64,000 bases of DNA. Source: an uncultured Mediterraneibacter sp. GTDB lineage: Bacteria > Bacillota > Clostridia > Lachnospirales > Lachnospiraceae. A program made the position numbers and the translations under genes. Location of the stretch: the NCBI GenBank assembly GCA_944381495.1, contig CALWLJ010000018.1, positions 1-64,000 on the forward strand. Reading direction: 5' to 3'. Positions 1 through 7,586 of the stretch are shown here, piece by piece (the stretch's first letter is position 1; every line of letters starts with the position of its first letter). The notes below the pieces were generated by a model, which searched no databases, was not told the DNA's origin, and saw only the letters and a list, made by a program, of their open reading frames with translations.

Positions 1-118
1 ATTTGTCAAGTGCTTTTGGCAAAAAAGTGGGGGATTTTAATAAAAAAGGAATCCAAACCCCTTATAAATCAAGGGATGAAGATTCCGAGAGATTATATAT
101 ATGAATGGAGGCATATTA

Positions 119-574
119 ATGGGAAATTACAGATATCTCAAACTTACAGAAGGACCTGCGCTCAAAGATGAAGCAGCGACCTGGTTCCATAATAAATGGG
201 GCGTACCCAGAGAAGCATACCTGGAATGTATGGATGCATACCTGAATCATGAGACCGAATACGGCTGGTATCTGTGTCTTGACGGCAGGAAGATCATTGG
301 AGGGATGGGCGTGATTGAAAATGATTTCCACGACAGAAAGGATCTCGCCCCCAATGTATGTGCTGTATATACAGAAGAGGACTACCGCGGTCAGGGCATT
401 GCCGGGAAATTACTGAATATAGTCGTAACTGATATGAAAGAGAAGGGGATATCCCCCATATATCTGATCACGGATCATATCGGTTTTTATGAAAGATATG
501 GCTGGAAATTCTTATGCATGGTACAGGGTGACGGCGAGCCGCATCTGTCCAGAATGTACATTCACAGAGGCTGA
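119..574 (+). CDS. GNAT family N-acetyltransferase
   Basis: This is a small acyl-CoA-dependent N-acetyltransferase of the GNAT superfamily; its substrate is unknown. The acetyl-CoA pyrophosphate-binding motif A is visible around residues 85-100 as YRGQGIAGKLL, followed by the usual C-terminal segment containing GFYERYGWKF, where a Tyr often acts as general acid. The length of 151 residues is normal for the family. I chose the ATG at 119 because GGAGG at 107-111 lies seven bases upstream; the in-frame ATG at 101 would place that ribosome site inside the gene. It is convergent with the truncated sensor-kinase gene at 739-2013, and a repeat starts exactly at its stop codon. Bases 1-118 contain no other gene. 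Confidence 0.85.
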   Translation: MGNYRYLKLTEGPALKDEAATWFHNKWGVPREAYLECMDAYLNHETEYGWYLCLDGRKIIGGMGVIENDFHDRKDLAPNVCAVYTEEDYRGQGIAGKLLNIVVTDMKEKGISPIYLITDHIGFYERYGWKFLCMVQGDGEPHLSRMYIHRG

Positions 575-661
575 CCGTTGCCCGGTAAATGTCTGCCTGT
601 GTAACCACGGCATTCTCTTACCGTTACCCGTCGGATGCTCTCCGGGCATATCGCGAAAAAA
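573..661. repeat. Dispersed intergenic repeat, copy A
   Basis: The sequence beginning CCGTTGCCCGG, continuing through AATGTCTGC and ending near CGGGCATATCGCG recurs with a few substitutions and an internal gap at 11067-11139. It overlaps the last base of the GNAT stop codon and lies between that gene and a truncated sensor kinase. The similarity is seen directly; its nature (REP-like element, mobile-element scar) is not known. Confidence 0.6.
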
Positions 662-678
662 CCGCGCCGACGGGTAAC
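623..678. repeat. Perfect 12-bp inverted repeat
   Basis: GTTACCCGTCGG at 623-634 is the exact reverse complement of CCGACGGGTAAC at 667-678, with a 32-base loop. It overlaps the end of repeat copy A and lies downstream of both convergent genes, so it could form a hairpin in either transcript. Confidence 0.6.
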
Positions 679-702
679 TCCCAAATCGGCACGGCCACAT
701 GA

Positions 703-720
703 AACGCGAAGCGTTCTTTT
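703..720 (+). terminator. Short hairpin with T run
   Basis: AACGC (703-707) and GCGTT (711-715) pair around a GAA loop, followed by CTTTT. It could terminate transcription from the GNAT gene. The stem is only five base pairs, so this is a weak call. Confidence 0.35.
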
Positions 721-738
721 GTAAACAATAGCGAGTCC

Positions 739-2013
739 TTAACATATATATTTTTTGATAATGCCCCGGGCCAGCAGCATCAGCAGAAAAGCCGCCGTCC
801 CGGTTACAATGTAGATATTTCGCAGAGCACGGACCGCACAGGCAAGCGGATTACTGCGGACGGCTGTAACCATAATAAAATCGAATTCCGGTTCTGCACC
901 GGATTCAGAATTATAATTTTCATAATCAGCATATCCCCTGTCTCTGAAAACCAGAAGTTCACCCAGATCATATCTTCCACTGCCCTGCAGTTCATCATTG
1001 TCTGGATATATTTCCGCCCAGGAAGGGAAATCCAGTTCTTCCGCCAGTGCAGCAAGATTTTCATACTCTTTCCCTTCATAATTCAGATCAGTTCCCTGAT
1101 AATCCCACATTACAGGGCGGTCAATATAAATGGTCACGAGATCCTCTCTGCTATATTCCGAGCTATGATCAAACTGAAGCTGCCAGTCCAGTTTGCCTGT
1201 TCTGTCCAGTTCGGAAATCGTATAGGAATAACTGCCCACGCCGTCAGAAAACTGATCGGAACTTTCAAGTACCGGTTGGATCTGTTCATAGGTAATATAA
1301 TGCATGATCACAGGGATTAATTCCGTCTCCTCAAAGAATCCGGTGACACGGATCCCAGACAACTTCAAAAGATCATGAGTCTCGGCATACATATTTCGAA
1401 TACGCAGATAAGGATCATCATCCTGTTCTGAAGTATTCTGTCCTGCTGTGTCTCTCCCTTTGCTGATATCGATCCATCCATAGTGGGGACCCGATGTACT
1501 GTCGTCCATCCCCGCATTCCATTCTTCCTCTGTATAATAATTGAAGAACATCACGTCATCCTCGCTGGTATGGATAAGATTTCCATCTCCGTCATAGAAC
1601 AGTACAGCGGTGTCCATGGGATAATCGATATCACGGATCATTTTCCTGCGTCCATTATCCTGAGGATCATTTCCGTAATTTCCCTGGCTGAAAAGTGTGG
1701 CTTCTGTATTCATGGAGATTGCTCTCAGCATGTTGTTCTCGAACAGATCCGGACGCTCATGCTGCAGTCCATAATAGCTGGAGCTCTTGTCATAAAACTC
1801 ATTCAACCAGCCGCACTGCTCCACATCATCAGGGAAATCATAACTTTTTTCATACAGCTGATCATAGATCTCCTGGGCGGCCACCACAGTAAGGCAGATC
1901 ATGGAAATAAGCCACGTCAGTCCAATGGAAAGAATAAGAATACAGGTAATCGCTGTCATAGAACGGTTTGAACGTACGGTAAGGCAACGCCTTTTTGTAA
2001 TCATATCAGACAT
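739..2013 (-). CDS. Truncated sensor histidine kinase (extracytoplasmic sensor module only)
   Basis: The 424-residue product has an N-terminal membrane segment (about residues 17-45), a long acidic extracytoplasmic domain of about 340 residues, and a second membrane segment near residues 395-415 (IYIVTGTAAFLLMLLA). It stops within ten residues after that, exactly where a HAMP and kinase domain would begin in a sensor kinase. I infer that the catalytic half has been lost. No HisKA or HATPase motif follows before the inverted repeat and repeat copy A. AAGGTGG lies nine bases before the ATG. It is 162 bp downstream of, and co-oriented with, an intact two-component operon. It could also be an authentic membrane protein, but the abrupt end next to a repeat argues for decay. 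Confidence 0.65.
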   Translation of the reverse strand: MSDMITKRRCLTVRSNRSMTAITCILILSIGLTWLISMICLTVVAAQEIYDQLYEKSYDFPDDVEQCGWLNEFYDKSSSYYGLQHERPDLFENNMLRAISMNTEATLFSQGNYGNDPQDNGRRKMIRDIDYPMDTAVLFYDGDGNLIHTSEDDVMFFNYYTEEEWNAGMDDSTSGPHYGWIDISKGRDTAGQNTSEQDDDPYLRIRNMYAETHDLLKLSGIRVTGFFEETELIPVIMHYITYEQIQPVLESSDQFSDGVGSYSYTISELDRTGKLDWQLQFDHSSEYSREDLVTIYIDRPVMWDYQGTDLNYEGKEYENLAALAEELDFPSWAEIYPDNDELQGSGRYDLGELLVFRDRGYADYENYNSESGAEPEFDFIMVTAVRSNPLACAVRALRNIYIVTGTAAFLLMLLARGIIKKYIC

Positions 2014-2175
2014 GATCGCAGTCCACCTTTGCTGCTGAACAGATATATGATCGGTGTTTTCACCTTAATAGTAGCATACATTCATTGTGCCTTCTACATA
2101 ATTATTGTTTTATTACTCTATTGCGGATCGGATCGTTTATGAGTTCGTAGGCCGGTTCAACCCGGGTCCCATCTT

Positions 2176-2745
2176 CTACATCAACAGCTTGTTCCCTTTT
2201 TCACAGATTTCATAGATCTCGTCATATTTCTCCTCGATCAGGGGCGTGATCCGCTCCGTCTGCTTTTTCACTCCCACTTTGTAGAGAAAATACGGCAGCG
2301 CCCAGCCCACAAATCCCGGCACAGCCAAGATAATGCACAGAGCGACCTGAGGTACCGGCGCCGTTATGGCAAATGTGGCTCCGGCCATAAAGGCAGTTCC
2401 CAGTATCCCCACTGTCAGCGCCGCAACAGACGGGCGGGAGGTCTTCTCCTTATCCAGATTACGGATCTCCGCCACACAGGCCTCGAAGTTCCGCTGCAGC
2501 CTGGTAAGCTCCGCTTTATTAATGATCTTCCGATCACGCTTCAGCCGGATCACGATCTTTTTGTGCTGGGAAGAACCTGTCCTTTCCGGATATTTCTCTA
2601 ATATATCTCCCATTACATTCTCATCCGGTTCCCAACCGAAGTTTGCATATCCGTCTATAAAAAAGGATGCCTGCCCGGGATCTGTTACTACTTCTTTATA
2701 TTCATAAGCCATAAACCCTCCCGGCCTTCTTTTCTCATTCTCCAT
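2176..2745 (-). CDS. Uncharacterised membrane protein in two-component operon
   Basis: I do not recognise this 189-residue protein. Its N-terminal half is soluble and basic (residues 60-100), followed by two hydrophobic segments around residues 110-130 and 133-152 and a charged C-terminal tail. That pattern suggests a two-pass inner-membrane protein with both ends in the cytoplasm. The start used here overlaps the kinase stop by 11 bp, implying translational coupling. An in-frame ATG at 2712, preceded by GGGAGGG, is an equally good start and would give a protein beginning MAYEYKEV. Being the third gene of a regulator-kinase operon, it may be an accessory or output protein of that system; this is inference from position only. 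Confidence 0.6.
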   Translation of the reverse strand: MENEKRRPGGFMAYEYKEVVTDPGQASFFIDGYANFGWEPDENVMGDILEKYPERTGSSQHKKIVIRLKRDRKIINKAELTRLQRNFEACVAEIRNLDKEKTSRPSVAALTVGILGTAFMAGATFAITAPVPQVALCIILAVPGFVGWALPYFLYKVGVKKQTERITPLIEEKYDEIYEICEKGNKLLM

Positions 2746-3880
2746 CCTTCATTTCCCTCCCGTTCCTTTCATCTGATCTTTCCTCCCGCTTTGCCGCAGG
2801 GAGCCTTACGGTAAATGTACTGCCTTTTCCCTCTTCACTGACCACTGTGATCTCCCCGTTCATCAGGATCAGGATCCGTCTGACCAGAGCAAGTCCCAGT
2901 CCGTTTCCTTCCTTCGAGTGAGAGGTATCTCCCTGATAAAACTTATCAAAAATATGCCGGACACTTTCCTTACTCATCCCACATCCGGTATCCGAAACAG
3001 ATACTTCAATACAATCCTTCCGGGACGTCTGCCTCACAGATACCGTTCCTCCCGGTTCCGTAAACTTTGCCGCATTCGAGAGAAGATTGTTCCACACCAG
3101 CTCCATCAGACTTCTGTCCGCCTGGACAGGGGCTCTCTCCTCCATCTCGATTTCCAGTTCCAGATCTTTCTCATCCCATATCTCTTCATAATTCAAAATG
3201 CATTCTTCCAGCTGGCCGCGCAGATCATATGTCACGATCTCCGGATCGATCCTCTGATTTTCCAGCTTGTTCAGCCGGAGGATATTGCTGATCAGATCAG
3301 ACATGCGCCCGGCTGCCTCTTCGATATTCCTGGCATATTCCTGCTTCTCTTCCTCGGATCCCCTGCCGGTCTGCAGGAGCTCCGCATAGTTCTTGATCAC
3401 AGCGATCGGCGTCTTCATCTCGTGAGATACATTGGAGACAAAGTCTGTTTTCAGAGTCTCCACACTGCCAAGCTCCTCCACCATCTTGTTAAAATCCATT
3501 ATCATCACATCCAGATAATCCAGCTTATCCGCTGTATGGACCGTCGGGACATAAACGGAAAAGTCTCCGCCGGCCACCTGTTCCGTCGCTTCCGCAAGCC
3601 TGTGGAGAGGTTCCTCGTAGGTATCTCTCATTTTCTTCCTCGTAAACAGAGTCAGACCGACCGCCACGCAGCTCCAGTACAAGATCGGTACAACTGACTG
3701 AACGATATCATTCCATTCCAGTTGGTTCATCATAACGATCAGCCCTACATGGAGCCCCGACATCAGGAGCAGGACTCCCAGAAATATGGCAAACAAAGAG
3801 ACGGGGAAAAGACTGTTTTTTATGATCCGCTGCGCTTTCCCCTGATCTTCTCTCTTTTCTGTCCGTCTGTCTCCGCTCAT
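2735..3880 (-). CDS. Sensor histidine kinase, HAMP/HisKA type
   Basis: This is a membrane sensor kinase of 381 residues that autophosphorylates on His and passes the phosphate to the regulator encoded just upstream. Two membrane segments lie near residues 24-50 and 60-81 with almost no extracytoplasmic loop, so it may sense a signal in the membrane. A HAMP linker follows (about 82-138). The H box SHEMKTPIAVIK places the phosphorylated His near 153. The N box (NNLLSNAAKF), G1 box (VSDTGCGM) and G2 box (GNGLGLALV) are all present. The gene overlaps the regulator by 4 bp (ATGA) and the next gene by 11 bp. The short-loop architecture resembles the intramembrane-sensing kinases of Firmicutes. Confidence 0.9.
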   Translation of the reverse strand: MSGDRRTEKREDQGKAQRIIKNSLFPVSLFAIFLGVLLLMSGLHVGLIVMMNQLEWNDIVQSVVPILYWSCVAVGLTLFTRKKMRDTYEEPLHRLAEATEQVAGGDFSVYVPTVHTADKLDYLDVMIMDFNKMVEELGSVETLKTDFVSNVSHEMKTPIAVIKNYAELLQTGRGSEEEKQEYARNIEEAAGRMSDLISNILRLNKLENQRIDPEIVTYDLRGQLEECILNYEEIWDEKDLELEIEMEERAPVQADRSLMELVWNNLLSNAAKFTEPGGTVSVRQTSRKDCIEVSVSDTGCGMSKESVRHIFDKFYQGDTSHSKEGNGLGLALVRRILILMNGEITVVSEEGKGSTFTVRLPAAKREERSDERNGREMKDGE

Positions 3881-4548
3881 TGCAGCACCGCCTTATATCC
3901 CAGCCCCCGCACGGTCACGATCTTAAATCCGTCGCAGTCCGCCAGTTTATTTCTCAGCTTTGTCATATATACGTCTACTGCCCGCAGACTGGTGTCACTG
4001 TCCACATCCCAGAACTCGTCCATGAGCTGTGCCCTGGAAAAGGTTTTCTTCGGATAGGAAAGAAGTTTATATATGATATTAAATTCCCTTGTTGTCAGGC
4101 TGACTTCTTCTCCATTGATCTCCGCGCTCATCCCGTCGGCATCCAGCACCAGATTGCCCACTGTGATCCTGCGCTCAGTTTCAATGTTAGCCCGGCGCAG
4201 CAGCGCACGAACACGAAGTATCAGTTCCTCCAGGTCCACCGGTTTCACCATATAGTCATCAATTCCCAGCTGGAACCCTTTCTGTTTGGAAGGCAGATCG
4301 TCCCTCGCTGACATGAAAAGGATAGGAATCTGTTTGTTCACCTTCCGCACAGTCTGCGCGAACTCAAACCCGTCGATCTCCGGCATCATGATATCCGAGA
4401 TGATCAGATCATACAGTTGATTATACATTTCATCACATGCATCCTGAGCGTTCAGACAGCCCTTCGCCGCAAAACCGCTGTCATTCAGATATGTGCAGAC
4501 GATCCGGTTCAGTCTCTCGTCATCTTCCACAACAAGTATATGTATCAT
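3877..4548 (-). CDS. OmpR/PhoB-family response regulator
   Basis: This 223-residue response regulator has an N-terminal receiver domain with the acidic pocket EDD at residues 8-10, phosphoacceptor Asp52 within ISDIMMPEIDGFE, and the conserved switch Lys in MVKPVD. The C-terminal winged-helix DNA-binding domain carries the family signatures LTTREFNIIYKLL, SLRAVDVYMTKLRNKL and VRGLGYKA. It is the first gene of the operon and overlaps its cognate kinase by four bases. The target is unknown; the adjacent membrane protein at 2176-2745 is a candidate. A hyphenated repeat CTGTCA...TGACAG about 90 bp upstream of the start could be a binding site, but that is weak. Confidence 0.93.
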   Translation of the reverse strand: MIHILVVEDDERLNRIVCTYLNDSGFAAKGCLNAQDACDEMYNQLYDLIISDIMMPEIDGFEFAQTVRKVNKQIPILFMSARDDLPSKQKGFQLGIDDYMVKPVDLEELILRVRALLRRANIETERRITVGNLVLDADGMSAEINGEEVSLTTREFNIIYKLLSYPKKTFSRAQLMDEFWDVDSDTSLRAVDVYMTKLRNKLADCDGFKIVTVRGLGYKAVLQ

Positions 4549-4806
4549 TGTATTGCCCTCCGTTTCTTCCCTGTGCGCCTCATGCCTTTCCAGCTGCCTC
4601 TATCTTACCTCAGATCAGCTTTTCTGTCACTGGTCTGACAGATCCGGAATTCTTTTTCTTGTTTTAAAATAAGATACTTTTTCTGTGTTTCCGTTCTGTT
4701 AGACTTTTGTTTCTAAATTGTTAATTTCGCGATTTTCGCCCGTATAGCAAGAGGCGGCTGCAATCGTCTCGATTTTCTTTACCAATAATGCAAAATCAGA
4801 AATCCA

Positions 4807-4815
4807 TGGTATAAT
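4807..4815 (+). promoter_or_regulatory. Extended -10 promoter of the nitroreductase gene
   Basis: TGGTATAAT matches the extended -10 consensus (TG, one base, TATAAT) 33 bases before the ATG at 4848. No convincing -35 hexamer is seen, which is normal for extended -10 promoters. Confidence 0.55.
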
Positions 4816-4847
4816 CGTTTAATCTGATAAACCAAAGGAGTGTGATT

Positions 4848-5573
4848 ATGATAGACCACGACAAAGAGCTTACTCTGTTGGCAGAAGCCATGGAGAGATT
4901 GAAAATGATGGATTTAAAAGAAGCAATGAAGGAACGCCACAGTGTACGTCAGTATACGGACCAGCCGCTGGAAACCGGCGTCGTATCCGCGCTGGAAGAC
5001 GAGATCCGGGCCTGCAACAGCGAAGGCAGACTGCATATCCAGCTTGTCAGAAATGAGCCGAAGGCATTTGACAGCTTCATAGCCCACTATGGTAAATTCA
5101 GCGGCGTAACAGATTATATTGCCATGATCGGCAAAAAGAGCGCTGACCTGGAAGAGAAATGCGGATATTACGGAGAACGTCTCGTTCTGAAGGCCCAACA
5201 GCTCGGCCTGAACACCTGCTGGGTTGCCATGACATACAGCAAAATAAAAACCGCTTTCACCGTAGACAGCGGAGAGAAACTCTGCATCGTCATTTCCCTT
5301 GGATATGGCAAGACAGACGGAGTTCCTCACAAATCCAGATCTGTCAGCGATGTGGTGATGGCAGGCGGTACCGTTCCCGACTGGTTCTTAGCAGGAGTGA
5401 AGGCTGCTCTGCTTGCCCCTACCGCAATGAACCAGCAGAAATTCCAGTTCTCTCTGAACGGGAACAAAGTATCAGCCAAAGCAGGCTTCGGATTCTACAC
5501 AAAGATTGATCTTGGAATTGTAAAATATCATTTTGAGATTGGCGCAGGAAAAGAGAATTTCCAGTGGGAGTAA
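4848..5573 (+). CDS. Nitroreductase family protein
   Basis: This is a flavin-dependent oxidoreductase of the nitroreductase family with about 241 residues. The FMN-binding N-terminal motif ERHSVRQYTDQP and the central segment ERLVLKAQQLGLNTCWVA are characteristic; the latter corresponds to the second flavin-binding helix. The C-terminal LLAPTAMNQQKF repeats the family pattern in which a Pro-Thr-Ala-x-Asn stretch contacts the flavin. Members reduce nitro compounds, quinones or flavins with NAD(P)H. The ATG at 4848 has AAAGGAG seven bases upstream; a GTG six bases earlier is less well placed. It is followed by a strong hairpin terminator and by other redox genes on the opposite strand. Confidence 0.88.
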   Translation: MIDHDKELTLLAEAMERLKMMDLKEAMKERHSVRQYTDQPLETGVVSALEDEIRACNSEGRLHIQLVRNEPKAFDSFIAHYGKFSGVTDYIAMIGKKSADLEEKCGYYGERLVLKAQQLGLNTCWVAMTYSKIKTAFTVDSGEKLCIVISLGYGKTDGVPHKSRSVSDVVMAGGTVPDWFLAGVKAALLAPTAMNQQKFQFSLNGNKVSAKAGFGFYTKIDLGIVKYHFEIGAGKENFQWE

Positions 5574-5603
5574 AATGAGATTTTGTAAAATAGAGCTTAT
5601 ATG

Positions 5604-5635
5604 GTCAGGCGGGACAGAATACTGCCCCGCCTGAC
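5604..5635. terminator. Hairpin terminator between convergent redox genes
   Basis: GTCAGGCGGG at 5604-5613 pairs perfectly with CCCGCCTGAC at 5626-5635. It lies between the convergent nitroreductase and FMN reductase genes and could serve both directions, although neither side has a long T run. Confidence 0.6.
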
Positions 5636-5643
5636 TTGCCTGC

Positions 5644-6177
5644 TTAAAGCCTTTTTCCCAGCTCATACGCCATCTTCGGATAACGGCTGTGCTTCGTCAT
5701 GGACGGGCTGCCGCATCCTCTTCCGAGCACCACGCCCTGATCCTGCAGATCCAGATAGCGGACCAGCGTCTGATAATGGCTTTCCAATGCGTCAAATGTC
5801 CAGTCATCACTGTTCCATGCAACCGTAAGAAGCGCTGATTTCATATGTTTCCGTGTTATGCTGCTGTTATAAGAGCAGAACCGGTCAATGACGGTCTTCA
5901 GCTGCGCGGACATCCCGTAGTAATAAAGCGGCGTCGCAAAGACGATCATGTCTGCTGCGAGAATCTCGGCTCTGATCTTCTAATTGTCGTCATGCTGTAT
6001 GCACGGTCCCTCATATCCGCATGCCACACATCCTGTACATGGGCTGATGTTCATATCTGTCAGATCAAACCGTATGACACTATGCCCAGCTTCTTCTGCT
6101 CCCCGTCTGAACTCATCCGCCAAAATGCTTGTCGATCCGTTTTTGTTCGGGCTTCCCTGTAAGATAACAATTTTCAT
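5644..6177 (-). pseudogene. NADPH-dependent FMN reductase (flavodoxin-like), interrupted by an amber codon
   Basis: The reading frame encodes a flavodoxin-fold NAD(P)H-dependent oxidoreductase. It starts MKIVILQGSPNKNGSTS, the phosphate-binding loop for FMN, and has the CTGCVACGYEGPC cysteine-rich segment common in this subgroup. After the codon for Asn65 there is an in-frame TAG at 5980-5982; translation then continues in the same frame with KIRAEILAADMIVFATPLYY and runs to a normal C-terminus. No base is missing, so a single substitution explains the lesion. The total of about 177 codons is the usual family length. The N-terminal 65-residue piece alone could not bind FMN properly. It lies just downstream of the aldo/keto reductase gene in the same orientation, and may once have formed a transcript with it. 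Confidence 0.85.
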
Positions 6178-6221
6178 GATCTCTTCTGCCTTTCTTTCCT
6201 TGTCTTCTTCCGTCTATATTG

Positions 6222-7262
6222 TTACAGTTTCTGGTTTCCTGTGGACCAGACATGCTCTTCCTTCGCCTGCTCCGCCGTATTCTGGGCCATAACACCCACC
6301 AGTCTGTGCGGAACATAAGGCTCCTCCAGATATGCGACCTCATCCTCTGTCAGACTGAGCTCCACTGCTTTTGCCATGCCATCCACATGAGACAGCTTTG
6401 TCGCTCCCACTACCGGAGCCGTCACCTTTGTCAGCAGCCACGCCAGGGATATCTCCGTCATAGATACATTCCTCTTCTCCGCCAGCTCTGCCACGCGGGA
6501 AATGATCACACCGTCCTCTTTCTCTGTGGCGCCGTATTTCAGCTTTGCATAATCATCTTCCTCAAGTCTCCTTGACATCTCGCCCGGTTTCTTTGAGAGA
6601 CGTCCGCTGGCCAGTGCGCTGTATGGGGTCATGGCAATATTATCCTCCCGGCAGAGTTTCGCCATCTCCCGCTCTTCTTCCCGGAAGATCAGATTATAAT
6701 GTCCCTGTATGGATACAAACTTCGCGAATCCTTCCCGCTCCGCCAGGGCATTGGCTTTGGCCAGCTGGTAGGCATAACAGTTGGAAATACCGATATATCT
6801 TGCCTTTCCCGCCTTCACCACATTGTTAAGTCCCTCCATAATGTCATAGAGCGGCGTCGCATAATCCCACATATGGTAAATATACAGATCCACATAATCC
6901 ATGCCAAGGTTCTCAAGACTTTTGTCGATCATCCTCCCGATATGCTGCTGCGCAGATACACCGCTTTCAATCTCCTCCGGCGTCCGCGGCAGGAATTTCG
7001 TCGCAACTACAACCTCATCCCGCTTTGCAAAGTCTCGCAGCGCACGCCCAAGATACTGCTCACTGGTGCCGCTCTGGTATGCAATTGCCGTGTCATAAAA
7101 ATTAATGCCCGCATCCAGCCCGCGGCGGATAATCTCACGGGTGTGAGCTTCATCAATCGTCCAGCTGTGCTGCCCGTTCGCCGCATCGCCAAATCCCATA
7201 CATCCCATACAAATGCGGGATACATTCAGGTCCGAATTACCTAATTTTGCGTACTGCATCAT
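6222..7262 (-). CDS. Aldo/keto reductase
   Basis: This is an NAD(P)H-dependent aldo/keto reductase with a TIM-barrel fold and about 346 residues. The catalytic tetrad of the family can be traced: Asp in FYDTAIAY, Tyr in the same stretch (AIAYQSG), Lys in VVVATKF and His in LYIYHMWDY. The C-terminal half contains the cofactor-binding pattern ending in APVVGATKLSHV. I chose the ATG at 7262 because AAAGGAG lies five bases upstream (eight from the adjacent second ATG). A longer frame exists but would begin inside a hairpin repeat. Substrate is unknown; similar proteins reduce aldehydes and ketones. It sits with nitroreductase, FMN reductase and alcohol dehydrogenase genes, suggesting a redox or detoxification role. 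Confidence 0.9.
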   Translation of the reverse strand: MMQYAKLGNSDLNVSRICMGCMGFGDAANGQHSWTIDEAHTREIIRRGLDAGINFYDTAIAYQSGTSEQYLGRALRDFAKRDEVVVATKFLPRTPEEIESGVSAQQHIGRMIDKSLENLGMDYVDLYIYHMWDYATPLYDIMEGLNNVVKAGKARYIGISNCYAYQLAKANALAEREGFAKFVSIQGHYNLIFREEEREMAKLCREDNIAMTPYSALASGRLSKKPGEMSRRLEEDDYAKLKYGATEKEDGVIISRVAELAEKRNVSMTEISLAWLLTKVTAPVVGATKLSHVDGMAKAVELSLTEDEVAYLEEPYVPHRLVGVMAQNTAEQAKEEHVWSTGNQKL

Positions 7263-7278
7263 ATATACTCCTTTCATT

Positions 7279-7313
7279 GGGGACGTAGTGAAATTCGATT
7301 TGACTACGTCCCC
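7279..7313. repeat. Perfect 11-bp hairpin repeat in the aldo/keto reductase leader
   Basis: GGGGACGTAGT at 7279-7289 is the exact reverse complement of ACTACGTCCCC at 7303-7313 with a 13-base loop. It lies just upstream of the ribosome binding site of the aldo/keto reductase. I believe similar GGGGACGTAGT hairpins are scattered in related genomes, but cannot check that here. Confidence 0.6.
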
Positions 7314-7406
7314 TTTCACACTTTTTTCACATTTTTATTCTGACACAGCAGCTTGAATTATTCAAATACTTATCATTTATGACAAATCATGCTCTGAGGG
7401 CATTTT

Positions 7407-7544
7407 CTAATTTAGCTGTTTTATCATATCTATACACCAGTCTTCGTATACCCAGTCTTTCCCGTTTTCATCTTTTGAAGGATAGGTTCCGTCTAAATGA
7501 AGCTTGCCTGCAAAGATCTCTTCTATCCTTTCCAGGGACTCCAT
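7407..7544 (-). CDS. Possible 45-residue protein or C-terminal gene fragment
   Basis: An open frame begins at an ATG (7544) and encodes 45 residues starting MESLERIEEIF, rich in acidic and aromatic residues (GKDWVYEDWC). The composition is protein-like rather than random. No good ribosome binding site is visible and a TAG precedes the ATG by one codon. It lies 42 bp downstream of the truncated alcohol dehydrogenase on the same strand. It may be a small protein or a leftover C-terminus. I do not recognise a family. Confidence 0.3.
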   Translation of the reverse strand: MESLERIEEIFAGKLHLDGTYPSKDENGKDWVYEDWCIDMIKQLN

Positions 7545-7586
7545 ATTCTAAAAATCCTAATTCTTCTGCTCCAGAATATAAAACAT

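Noticed and set aside
4620-4645. CTGTCA...TGACAG repeat upstream of the OmpR-type regulator as its operator
   Set aside because: Six-base arms are short and OmpR-type regulators usually bind direct repeats; not enough support.
5980-5982. Amber codon as pyrrolysine or other recoding
   Set aside because: The family has no such residue and no pyrrolysine genes are nearby; a nonsense mutation is simpler.
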